Source: an uncultured Phycisphaerales bacterium (lineage in GTDB: Bacteria > Planctomycetota > Phycisphaerae > Phycisphaerales > UBA1924). From it: a stretch of DNA of 6,198 nucleotides. A model generated the notes under the pieces. The model had not been told where the DNA came from and did not search any database. It saw only the letters and a list, made by a program, of their open reading frames with translations. Shown in pieces: positions 1 through 6,059 of the stretch. Location of the stretch: assembly GCA_937871415.1 (NCBI GenBank), contig CALMQD010000371.1, positions 1 to 6,198 of the forward strand. The letters are read 5' to 3'. A program made the translations under genes and the position numbers. How positions within the stretch are numbered: position 1 is the first letter of the stretch; the number at the start of each line of letters is the position of its first letter.

Positions 1-520
1 CGAGGTTGCCGGTGGGCTCGTCGGCCAGCAGCAAAGACGGTTGGTTGACCAGTGCGCGGGCGATCGCGACGCGCTGGCGCTGTCCGCCGGAAAGCTGCGA
101 CGGGCGGTGGCCCATGCGATCGCTCAACCCCACGCGCTCGAGCGCACGCCGGGCCATCTTCCGCGCCGAGAAGACGTGCTTGGCGGAGTAGATGAGCGGG
201 AGCATGACGTTGCCGACCGCCGTGAGGCGCGGGAGCAGCTCGAAGGACTGGAAGACGAAGCCGATCTCCTCGTTGCGGACGCGCGCAAGTTCGGCCGCGC
301 CGAGCTTCTGAGTCTGGCGACCGTTGAGCTCGTAGACGCCGCGGGTCGGGCGGTCGAGGCACCCGAGGATGTTCATGAGCGTGCTCTTGCCCGAGCCGGA
401 AGCGCCCATGATCGCGACGAACTCGTTGCGTTCGATCGTGAGGTCGATGCCGCGGAGCGCGTGGATGCGTTCGACGCCGACCTTGTAGACCTTCTCGAGT
501 TGCCGGATGCGGATGGTCAT
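1..520 (-). CDS. ABC transporter ATP-binding protein, MacB/LolD type (3' end cut by window edge)
   Basis: This is the ATP-hydrolysing domain of an export or lipoprotein-extraction ABC system working on the cytoplasmic face of the inner membrane. From the ATG at 520-518 the first 173 residues are visible. Walker A (GASGSGKST) is at residues 39-47, followed by the family-typical [10 protein letters not shown]. The Q-loop Gln is residue 91 in [15 protein letters not shown], the signature [15 protein letters not shown] starts at 143, and Walker [12 protein letters not shown] is at 163-173. The GCLDRPT and FVFQ..LLP.LTA stretches are characteristic of the MacB/LolD/FtsE-like group. No good Shine-Dalgarno lies before the ATG. 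The gene follows the adaptor gene by 85 bp on the same strand, so the two probably form an operon. Whether the ATPase is fused to a MacB permease or encoded separately cannot be seen. Function class is very secure; substrate is unknown. Confidence 0.93.
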   Translation of the reverse strand, partial: MTIRIRQLEKVYKVGVERIHALRGIDLTIERNEFVAIMGASGSGKSTLMNILGCLDRPTRGVYELNGRQTQKLGAAELARVRNEEIGFVFQSFELLPRLTAVGNVMLPLIYSAKHVFSARKMARRALERVGLSDRMGHRPSQLSGGQRQRVAIARALVNQPSLLLADEPTGNL

Positions 521-605
521 CGCGGGTTGGGCCTGGAACGATCGGTGAGCGGTTCGCGGATGGAACGGGTGCGGCGCTTCGACGGACGATTCGCAGCGCG
601 GCTCG

Positions 606-2003
606 TCACGGGCCCTTGGTAGTGCTCGACGCGGACTCTGTCGAGGCCGACGGGGATGATCCGCCGGACGGCGAGGACGACTGGGACGAGTCGTCCTTCG
701 GCTTCCCGCCGCCGTCGGCCGACGCGGGCTCTCCGCCGGCGGGCTCCTTCTTCTTCGCGTCCTCGACGGCCTGGTCCCCGAGTTCCTGACCGTCCTTGAG
801 CGTCGGCAGAACCTTGTACGGCCCGCTGACCACTTTCTCGCCCGGGCTCAGGCCCGACAGGACCACGGTGTGCGTCAGGTCGCTCGTGCCCGTCACCACC
901 GGGACCGACTGCGCCTTGCCGTCCTTGAGGACGTACACGACGCGCGTGAACGACTTGCTGGCCTGCGCCGGGTCGACTTTCGTCCGCGACTCGCTCGGCA
1001 GCTCCTCGATGCGGCGATCGACCACGGCCTGGCTGGGAACCTTCACGACGTCGAACTGCGTCTCGACCTGGATGTCGGTGTTCGCCGTCAGCCCGGCGAG
1101 CAGGTGGTCCGTGCCCGACATCTCCAGAAGGATCTCGGTCTCGAAGTAGCCCTTGCCCTCCTTCGAGATCTGGCGCTGCTGCGTGACCTGGTCGACCGTT
1201 CCCGTGAACGTGCGGCCGGGGTAGGCGTTGATGTACACCTTCGCCCGCTGTCCCTTCTTCACCAGCGCCACCGAGGACTCGTCCACCTCCGCCTTCATCA
1301 CCATCACGCTCAGGTCGGCGATCTCCATGATCGTCTGGCCCAGGTTGTTGAACGTGCCGAGCACGAGCTCGCCGACCTCGTTGTTGACCTTGATAAGCGT
1401 GCCGTCGATCGGCGAGGCGATGACGCAGTTCTGGACGTCCCGCTCGGCGCGCCGGATATTCGCGCGGGTGATCTCGATGGAGGCTTCGCCCACGCGCAGG
1501 TTCGACTCGGCCTGCTGGTAGGCGGCCTCCGCCGCCTCCAGGTCGGCCTTGGAGCGCACGTTCTTCTCGAACAGATCGCGGGCCCGGTCCCGGTCGGCCC
1601 GGGCCTGGTTGAACGCCGCCTGCGTTCCCAGCAGGCGCGCCTCGTCCGCCTTGAGCGACGCCTTCTGGGCCTCGAGCGCGGCCACGAGGTCCTCGGAATC
1701 CAGCCGCACGACCACGTCGCCCTTCTTGACGACGTCACCCTCCTTGAACGGCAGCGCCGTGATGCGGGCCGAGACCTGGGCGGTGATGAGCACCTTGGTC
1801 TTGGGGTCCACCTGCCCGGGTGCGGCGACGCTCCGGACCAGATCTCCCTTCACCGCGGGCTCAAGTCGGACCAGCGTCTTGGACTGGCCCCCGCCGAACT
1901 TGATCTTCATCTCCTTGAACTGCTCGGTCCGGGAGAAAAGGAACCCTCCGATACCACACCCCAGGACGCAGAAGATGAAGATGCCGAGCAGCCATTTCCA
2001 CAC
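606..2003 (-). CDS. Periplasmic adaptor (membrane fusion) protein, MacA/HlyD family
   Basis: The protein links an inner-membrane ABC transporter to the envelope. I choose the GTG at 2003-2001 (465 residues) because GGAG lies 7 nt upstream and the protein then opens directly with its membrane anchor (about residues 3-24, WLLGIFIF...GGFLF). The frame stays open upstream to a TTG at 2159, but those 52 residues are Pro/Arg/Ser-rich and unlike any adaptor N-terminus. Domains in order: first lipoyl half (about 58-106, with [16 protein letters not shown]), a long Ala/Glu/Arg-rich helical hairpin (about 105-191), second lipoyl half (about 194-214, [17 protein letters not shown]), beta-barrel (about 229-278), membrane-proximal domain (about 352-408), then a low-complexity Ser/Gly/Lys tail from about 412. 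A VLGC resembling a lipobox sits inside the anchor, but hydrophobic residues continue after the Cys, so a transmembrane anchor is likelier. The ATPase gene follows, as expected for a MacAB-like pair. Confidence 0.92.
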   Translation of the reverse strand: MWKWLLGIFIFCVLGCGIGGFLFSRTEQFKEMKIKFGGGQSKTLVRLEPAVKGDLVRSVAAPGQVDPKTKVLITAQVSARITALPFKEGDVVKKGDVVVRLDSEDLVAALEAQKASLKADEARLLGTQAAFNQARADRDRARDLFEKNVRSKADLEAAEAAYQQAESNLRVGEASIEITRANIRRAERDVQNCVIASPIDGTLIKVNNEVGELVLGTFNNLGQTIMEIADLSVMVMKAEVDESSVALVKKGQRAKVYINAYPGRTFTGTVDQVTQQRQISKEGKGYFETEILLEMSGTDHLLAGLTANTDIQVETQFDVVKVPSQAVVDRRIEELPSESRTKVDPAQASKSFTRVVYVLKDGKAQSVPVVTGTSDLTHTVVLSGLSPGEKVVSGPYKVLPTLKDGQELGDQAVEDAKKKEPAGGEPASADGGGKPKDDSSQSSSPSGGSSPSASTESASSTTKGP

Positions 2004-2010
2004 GCGCTTG

Positions 2011-2014
2011 CTCC
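2011..2014 (-). promoter_or_regulatory. Shine-Dalgarno deciding the GTG start of the adaptor gene
   Basis: On the minus strand this reads GGAG and lies 7 nt before the GTG at 2003. It is the main reason for preferring that start over the in-frame TTG at 2159, which lacks a comparable site. Confidence 0.55.
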
Positions 2015-2237
2015 ACGAGGTCGGGACCGGGCGAGCCGAACCCCGAAAAAGACCCGGACGATCTTTGGACAGTCGCGGGACGACTTCTCGCCAGCGCCCC
2101 GAGCCCTTTTCGGGTCCGGATGCCCGGCTGGATGCGATTCCGGGGGCCTTGTTGGGCAATCGGGGGTTCTGTTTGCATCCATCGAGCCGCGGGCGCGATG
2201 CCCACGGCTGGGCGATCTGTCATCCTCAAGCCGATAC

Positions 2238-2243
2238 AGGGGG
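2238..2243 (+). promoter_or_regulatory. Shine-Dalgarno of the HD-GYP gene
   Basis: AGGGGG stands 4 nt before the ATG at 2248. It supports this start over the much longer open frame upstream, which runs antisense through the adaptor gene. Confidence 0.6.
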
Positions 2244-2247
2244 TTGC

Positions 2248-3708
2248 ATGTCGACGTTGCCGATCGACCAACTCCGAGTGGGACAGGTGTTGGACCGCGC
2301 CATCCAGACGCCGCGCGGCCTGACCGTGCTGGCGGCGGGCGAGCCGATCACGCCCGAGACACTGGAGCGGCTTGCGCAAGTTCGCGGCGGTTTCGTGCGC
2401 CTCGGGCCGGCGGTCCCCCCGCCCGATCCCGCACCCGCCGCGACACCGAACGCCGACAGCCCCGGCACAACCGGCGGGGATTCCGGCGATCTCACCCGCG
2501 AACCCGACCCCGAGGCGATGGAACGGGCGCGGCGGCGCGCGGCGCGCCGTGCCTGGGAAGCCGAGCGCCAGACAGCGCGTGTGCGGTCGGGCCTTCGGCG
2601 ACAGGCGGACGAACTGGTGCAGAGCCTGGCGCCGCGCTGGGAACGGCTGCCGCGCCGCATCGCCCCGGGGCCGGAATCGGTGCCGTTGGCGTCGCTGGCC
2701 GACACGTGGAGCGGGCCGCTGGCGCTCGAACTGGCGAGCGAGCGCGCCGAGCGCGTGGTCATCCTGAGGCGGACGTGGGAGCGGCTGCTGTCTGCCGAGC
2801 GGGTGCGGGCGGCGACTCTGCTGGAACTGGCCGATGAACTCGTGGACCTGTTCAGCCGCCACCCCGACCGCTTCGCGGCGCTGTCGCTGGGCACGCGGCG
2901 CATCGAGGAGAGCGTCTGCGAGCACGCGTACGCGACCGGCGCTCTGTGCGTCGCGATCGCGGCACGCCTGCAGTGGAGCCTGTGGGACGTCCGGGCGGCG
3001 GCGCTTGCCGGGTTCATGGCCGACAGCGGGATGATGCTCCTGCCCAGCGACCTTCGCTCCCTCCCGCGTGCTCTGACCGAGGTGGAGTGGAACGCGTTGC
3101 ACCGGCACCCGGCGTACTCGCTGGTGCTTTGCTCGCACGTGCTGGACATGCCCGAGGCCGTCGGTCTGGCGGTTTACCAGCACCACGAACGCGAGGACGG
3201 ATCGGGCTATCCCGGCGGGACACGGGGAGCGATCCACGACCTGGCGCGGGTCGTCGCCGTGGCCGACGTGCTCGCCGGCGCTTCGGCCGAGCGACCCCAC
3301 CGGCGCCGATCGACGGCGCACGGCGCGGTGCAACTGGTCGTGCACGAAGCCGCCGCGGGGCGGCTGGACAAGGCGACGGTGCGGGCGGCCGTCCGCGCGG
3401 TGGGGGTCTTCCCGGCGGGCTCGTTCGTCCGGCTCAGTTCCGGGCACCTGGGGCTGGTCGAGAGCGTCCGAGACCCGGAGCGGGCCGACCGACCGGTCGT
3501 GCGCCTGGTCGGCGCCGACCGTCGTGCGTTCGAGGGCGAAGAGCCCATGGCACTCTCGGGCAACGTCATCACGCGCGCCGACGCGCCGCGGGCCCTGCTC
3601 GAACTCAAGTCCGAGGTGGTGGACCTGGCCGACCCCGCGGCGGCCGAGGTCAGCATCGTCGAAGCCCTCGACGTGCCCGAGGAAGTCTCGGGCCTGATGG
3701 TCGTTTAG
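2248..3708 (+). CDS. Degenerate HD-GYP domain protein
   Basis: This 486-residue soluble protein has no signal peptide or membrane segment. Residues 1-53 (LRVGQVLDRAI..G.TVLAAGEPITPETLERL) resemble the small N-terminal module common before HD-GYP domains. A Pro/Ala/Asp-rich linker follows (54-90), then a charged, probably helical stretch (90-130). The HD-GYP domain spans about 218-390. Family positions kept are H226 (EHAYATG), H287 (RHP), H312-H313 and E314, D317-P322 (DGSGYP) and D340 (AVADV). The defining motif LLHDIGK reads FMADSGM here, so His becomes A258, the Asp (D259) stays and the Lys becomes M262. The C-terminal FPAGSFVRLSSGHLGLVESV (388-407) with the RPVVRL stretch after it (415-420) matches the tail usually following such domains. 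Classical members hydrolyse cyclic di-GMP with a two- or three-metal centre. Loss of a ligand argues for altered metal use or a binding or signalling role (inference). It is divergent from the adaptor gene, with no obvious functional partner here. Confidence 0.88.
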   Translation: MSTLPIDQLRVGQVLDRAIQTPRGLTVLAAGEPITPETLERLAQVRGGFVRLGPAVPPPDPAPAATPNADSPGTTGGDSGDLTREPDPEAMERARRRAARRAWEAERQTARVRSGLRRQADELVQSLAPRWERLPRRIAPGPESVPLASLADTWSGPLALELASERAERVVILRRTWERLLSAERVRAATLLELADELVDLFSRHPDRFAALSLGTRRIEESVCEHAYATGALCVAIAARLQWSLWDVRAAALAGFMADSGMMLLPSDLRSLPRALTEVEWNALHRHPAYSLVLCSHVLDMPEAVGLAVYQHHEREDGSGYPGGTRGAIHDLARVVAVADVLAGASAERPHRRRSTAHGAVQLVVHEAAAGRLDKATVRAAVRAVGVFPAGSFVRLSSGHLGLVESVRDPERADRPVVRLVGADRRAFEGEEPMALSGNVITRADAPRALLELKSEVVDLADPAAAEVSIVEALDVPEEVSGLMVV

Positions 3709-3731
3709 GACCGGTTCGTGAACGGCGGTCG

Positions 3732-3760
3732 CTGACGGCCCGGGGCGCTCGCACTACGCT
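3732..3760 (+). promoter_or_regulatory. Predicted promoter of the phosphohexomutase gene, giving a leaderless mRNA
   Basis: A -35-like CTGACG (3732-3737, four of six matches to TTGACA) is separated by exactly 17 nt from a -10-like TACGCT (3755-3760, fits TANNNT). The ATG follows after 6 nt, so transcription would begin at or next to the A of the start codon. No Shine-Dalgarno is present, in agreement. Prediction from sequence only. Confidence 0.5.
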
Positions 3761-3766
3761 CTGAAC

Positions 3767-5314
3767 ATGGGTGACGCACCATCCGCATCCGGCCCGGCCC
3801 ATCCCGGACCGAACGTGCTCATGCTGTCCGTGTCGGGCTGCCGCGGCATCTTCGGCGTGACGATGACCCCCGAAGTCGCGGCGCGGCTCGCGCTTGCGTC
3901 CGCGGGGTTCCTTCGTGAGCAGCGCGCACGGGCCGGCGTTGCCGGCAGGCCGCTGGTGGTGCTCGGACGCGACGGGCGCGCGGGGGGTGAGTCGCTGCTT
4001 CTGGCGGCGGCGGGCGGGCTCGCGGCGGGCGGGTGCGACGTGATCGACGTCGGCGTCGCGATGACCCCGACGTGCGCGATCTTCACCGATGTCCGCGGCG
4101 CGGACGCGGGCATCGTGCTGACGGCGAGCCACAACCCGCAGCAGTGGAACGGCCTGAAACTGATCGCGCGGCGTGCGGGGCTCGGCGCCGGGGTCGTCGA
4201 CGCCTGCGCGCCGGACAAGGACCTCGCGGACCGGGTGATCCGTCGTTTCCGGGCGCTCATGCCCGCCGCGGGCTCGATCGAGGGTGTCCACCCGCTCGCG
4301 TGCGACGTGCCCGCAACGCTGACGGGGACCGTGGCGAGCGCGTCGCGCGGGTCGGGCGCGCTGGGGGTGCCGAACGAAGCGACGGTCGCGCACGTGCAGG
4401 TGCTTCGCGAGGCGCTCCTGGCGATCGGCGTGCACGACGACCGGGCGATGATGGGGCTCAAGTGCGTGGTGGATTCGGTGAACGCGTCGGGCGTCGCGGG
4501 TGCGCGGGAGCTCCTGGGACCGCGGCTCGTTGCTCACCTGGGCTCCGGCGCCTCGGGTCTGTTCCCGCACGCGCCCGAACCGCTGAAAGAGAACCTCGGC
4601 GACCTTTGCAAGGTCGTCCGCGACAAGCGCGCCGACGCCGGGTTCGCACAGGACCCCGACGCCGACCGGCTCGCGATCGTCGACGAACAAGGTTCCTATA
4701 TCGGCGAGGAGTACACGCTCGCGCTCGCGGCGGAGAGCCTGCTGTCCATCGATCCCGCGAAGTCGCGCGGAGCGGTGCTGTGCACGAACCTCAGCACGTC
4801 GAGGATGATCGAAGACGTCGCCGCGAAGTACGCCGCCCACGTGGTCCGCTCGCCGGTGGGCGAGGCGAACGTGGTGGAAGCGATGAAGCGCGAGGGCGCC
4901 GTGCTCGGGGGAGAGGGCAACGGCGGGGTGATCTGGCCCCGGGTCACGTACATCCGCGATTCCCTGACCGCGATGGCGCTGACGCTCTCGCTCATCGCGC
5001 GTACGGGCAGGCCGCTGAGCCAACTGGTCGCGTCGATCCCCTCGTACGCGATCCTCAAGCGGAAGGTGGACCTGCTTGACGCCGCGGCGGCGGAACGCGC
5101 GGGCGAACAGGTCGCCCGGCACTTCGCGTCCGCCCGGGTCGACCGGCGCGACGGGGTGCGGGTGGACTTCGACGATTACGCCCGGGCGGGCAAGGCCTGG
5201 GTGCACGTGCGCGCCAGCAACACCGAGCCGATCATGCGGCTGATCGCGGAAGCGCCGAGCGCCGCGGCGGCGGAGCGGCTGATCGACGAAACACAGCGCG
5301 CCATCGCCGGGTAA
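3767..5314 (+). CDS. Phosphoglucomutase/phosphomannomutase family enzyme (possible GlmM equivalent)
   Basis: This cytoplasmic alpha-D-phosphohexomutase moves phosphate between C1 and C6 of a hexose or glucosamine phosphate, feeding cell-wall, polysaccharide or nucleotide-sugar synthesis. All four motifs are intact. The phospho-serine loop TASHNP has S121, the metal loop DPDADR has D296, D298 and D300, the sugar-binding loop is GGEGNGGV (381-388), and the phosphate-binding RASNTEP is at 482-488. The domain I opening SVSGCRGIFGVTMTPE (21-36) and the GEGNGGV loop look like the archaeal/planctomycete-type branch rather than Escherichia coli GlmM, so substrate (glucosamine, mannose or glucose) is not settled. 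At 515 residues it is longer than the usual 440-460. Part of this is a polar, Pro-rich 18-residue N-terminus and part an insert-like region around 140-200. An alternative GTG (3815) or ATG (3821) would remove the N-terminus, but neither has a ribosome site, and the promoter-to-ATG spacing favours 3767. It sits 58 bp after the HD-GYP stop. Confidence 0.93.
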   Translation: MGDAPSASGPAHPGPNVLMLSVSGCRGIFGVTMTPEVAARLALASAGFLREQRARAGVAGRPLVVLGRDGRAGGESLLLAAAGGLAAGGCDVIDVGVAMTPTCAIFTDVRGADAGIVLTASHNPQQWNGLKLIARRAGLGAGVVDACAPDKDLADRVIRRFRALMPAAGSIEGVHPLACDVPATLTGTVASASRGSGALGVPNEATVAHVQVLREALLAIGVHDDRAMMGLKCVVDSVNASGVAGARELLGPRLVAHLGSGASGLFPHAPEPLKENLGDLCKVVRDKRADAGFAQDPDADRLAIVDEQGSYIGEEYTLALAAESLLSIDPAKSRGAVLCTNLSTSRMIEDVAAKYAAHVVRSPVGEANVVEAMKREGAVLGGEGNGGVIWPRVTYIRDSLTAMALTLSLIARTGRPLSQLVASIPSYAILKRKVDLLDAAAAERAGEQVARHFASARVDRRDGVRVDFDDYARAGKAWVHVRASNTEPIMRLIAEAPSAAAAERLIDETQRAIAG

Positions 5315-5315
5315 G

Positions 5316-5339
5316 GGCCCGGTGGTTGTTCACCGGGCC
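5316..5339. terminator. Hairpin between convergent genes, possible bidirectional terminator
   Basis: GGCCCGGTG (5316-5324) pairs perfectly with CACCGGGCC (5331-5339) around the 6-nt loop GTTGTT. It begins one base after the TAA of the phosphohexomutase and covers the TGA of the convergent DMT gene (5332-5330). The position suits a shared terminator, but there is no T-run on either side, so classical intrinsic termination is not assured. Confidence 0.5.
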
Positions 5340-5707
5340 AGCGCCGGGGAGCCGTTCTTCCCGGCCATCGCGACGACCACGGCCAGCAGCACGAGCCCGA
5401 AGGCGATGATGTCGTGGATCCGCAGCCGCTCCTTCAGCACGAGCAGCGAGAAGACCCCGAAGACCGTGAGCGTGATCGCTTCCTGAATGATCTTGAGCTG
5501 CGGCGCCGTGAAGGGCCCGCCTTGCGAGATGTGCCCGTACCGGTTCGCCGGCACTTGCAGCGCGTACTCGGGCAGTGCGATGAGCCAGGAAATGACGACC
5601 GCCAGAAGCAGCGGCCAGGTCTTCTGGCGAAGGTGGCCGTACCACGCCCAGGTCATGAAGACGTTCGAGAGAACCAATAGTCCGACCGTCTGAAGCACGC
5701 GGATCAT
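5330..5707 (-). CDS. DMT superfamily small membrane protein, DUF486 type
   Basis: This is a 125-residue inner-membrane protein with four predicted transmembrane helices at about 4-24, 31-50, 72-91 and 97-116. Family-specific signatures are SNVFMTWAWYGHL (14-26), WPLLLAVVISWLIALPEYALQVPANR (31-56) and QLKIIQEAITL (70-80). These match the DUF486 group placed in the drug/metabolite transporter superfamily. Members are about 110-120 residues, resemble half-size transporters and presumably dimerise; no substrate is established to my knowledge. The polar C-terminal tail (GKNGSPALAR) is slightly longer than usual and its last codons form one arm of the terminator hairpin. The ATG at 5707 lacks a Shine-Dalgarno; a -10-like box ends 6 nt upstream. 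It is convergent with the phosphohexomutase and has no obvious partner. Confidence 0.88.
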   Translation of the reverse strand: MIRVLQTVGLLVLSNVFMTWAWYGHLRQKTWPLLLAVVISWLIALPEYALQVPANRYGHISQGGPFTAPQLKIIQEAITLTVFGVFSLLVLKERLRIHDIIAFGLVLLAVVVAMAGKNGSPALAR

Positions 5708-5713
5708 GGCCCG

Positions 5714-5719
5714 ACTGTA
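5714..5719 (-). promoter_or_regulatory. Predicted -10 box of the DUF486 gene (leaderless start)
   Basis: On the minus strand this reads TACAGT, fitting TANNNT, and ends exactly 6 nt before the ATG. That is the same spacing as at the phosphohexomutase gene. No convincing -35 box is visible at 16-18 nt upstream, which lowers confidence. Confidence 0.4.
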
Positions 5720-5896
5720 AGGGCGGCGTGCCGGTGGGCAGCGAACGATCGCGCTTGGCTGCCGGCGGCGGGGCAGGTCGCTGTCTGTCCCTCATCCCGC
5801 GCCCGAAGGCGGAGAATGTCTCGTGGCGGGAGCGGACAACGAACGCCCTCGACACACGGTCCCTGCACTCCCACATCCGCGATGGTCTGTCGCGGC

Positions 5897-5914
5897 ACGC
5901 CGGTTTCCCGGCGT
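5897..5914. repeat. Perfect 7-bp hairpin, loop TTTC
   Basis: ACGCCGG (5897-5903) pairs with CCGGCGT (5908-5914). It is the first of three hairpins within about 100 bp. Confidence 0.6.
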
Positions 5915-5918
5915 TGGG

Positions 5919-5933
5919 CCGAGCATGGCTCGG
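5919..5933. repeat. Perfect 6-bp hairpin, loop ATG
   Basis: CCGAGC (5919-5924) pairs with GCTCGG (5928-5933). It lies 4 nt after the previous hairpin. Confidence 0.55.
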
Positions 5934-5974
5934 TGTCGTTGTTGCAAGTGTCGAAGGCGCGCCCGAAGAACCGG

Positions 5975-5995
5975 GGTTGGACACGGACTCCAACC
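5975..5995. repeat. Perfect 7-bp hairpin with 7-nt loop CACGGAC
   Basis: GGTTGGA (5975-5981) pairs with TCCAACC (5989-5995). No T-run follows on either strand, so it is not an obvious terminator. Confidence 0.6.
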
Positions 5996-6059
5996 GCGGG
6001 TCTGTAAGCACGCTGCACCGACGCCGGCAGCAAAGCGCAATCTTCACTTATCAGTACGC

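Larger units (their letters stand above)
5708..6059. other. Intergenic region without a convincing gene; contains three perfect hairpins
   Basis: These 352 bp separate the DUF486 start from a possible plus-strand gene at 6060. Reading frames are open on both strands, 5728-6063 (plus, GTG start, 111 residues) and 5704-6033 (minus, TTG start, 109 residues). Both share the same codon boundaries and both end in an ATGA overlap with the next start. By rough hand count, plus-frame third positions are roughly three-quarters GC, less biased than in the real neighbours, and I recognise no domain in either product. The plus frame has AAGGG 4 nt before its GTG, so it is not fully excluded. The main content is a cluster of short perfect inverted repeats between 5897 and 5995. 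Confidence 0.5.

Noticed and set aside
870..2837. Long plus-strand frame of 655 codons antisense to the adaptor gene
   Set aside because: The product is Arg/Leu/Asp-rich with no domain. It runs opposite a protein with clear MacA-type domains and then out of frame into the HD-GYP gene. It is a GC-rich shadow frame.
1861..3447. Long minus-strand frame of 528 codons opposite the HD-GYP gene
   Set aside because: The composition is dominated by Arg, Pro and His with no recognisable motif. It is explained by the strong third-position GC bias of the real plus-strand gene.
3709..3730. Possible terminator hairpin (GACCG/CGGTC) just after the HD-GYP stop
   Set aside because: The stem is only 5 bp with a 12-nt interior and no T-run, too weak to call a terminator.
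3650..5206. Long minus-strand frame of 518 codons opposite the phosphohexomutase
   Set aside because: The plus strand carries all catalytic motifs of a known enzyme family, whereas the antisense product is low-complexity Arg/His/Pro/Val sequence.
5956..5963. Palindrome GGCGCGCC
   Set aside because: An 8-bp palindrome of G and C is expected by chance in DNA this GC-rich, and nothing around it suggests a binding site.
5975..5995. Integron attC-like cores (GTTGGAC and a CCAAC arm)
   Set aside because: The cores are in the wrong order and only a few nt apart, the second does not fit RYYYAAC, and no integrase or cassette is present.
5940..6010. tRNA- or tmRNA-like arm
   Set aside because: The 7-bp stem and 7-nt loop recall a tRNA arm, but there is no TTCRA loop, acceptor stem or CCA end, and no second arm with proper spacing.
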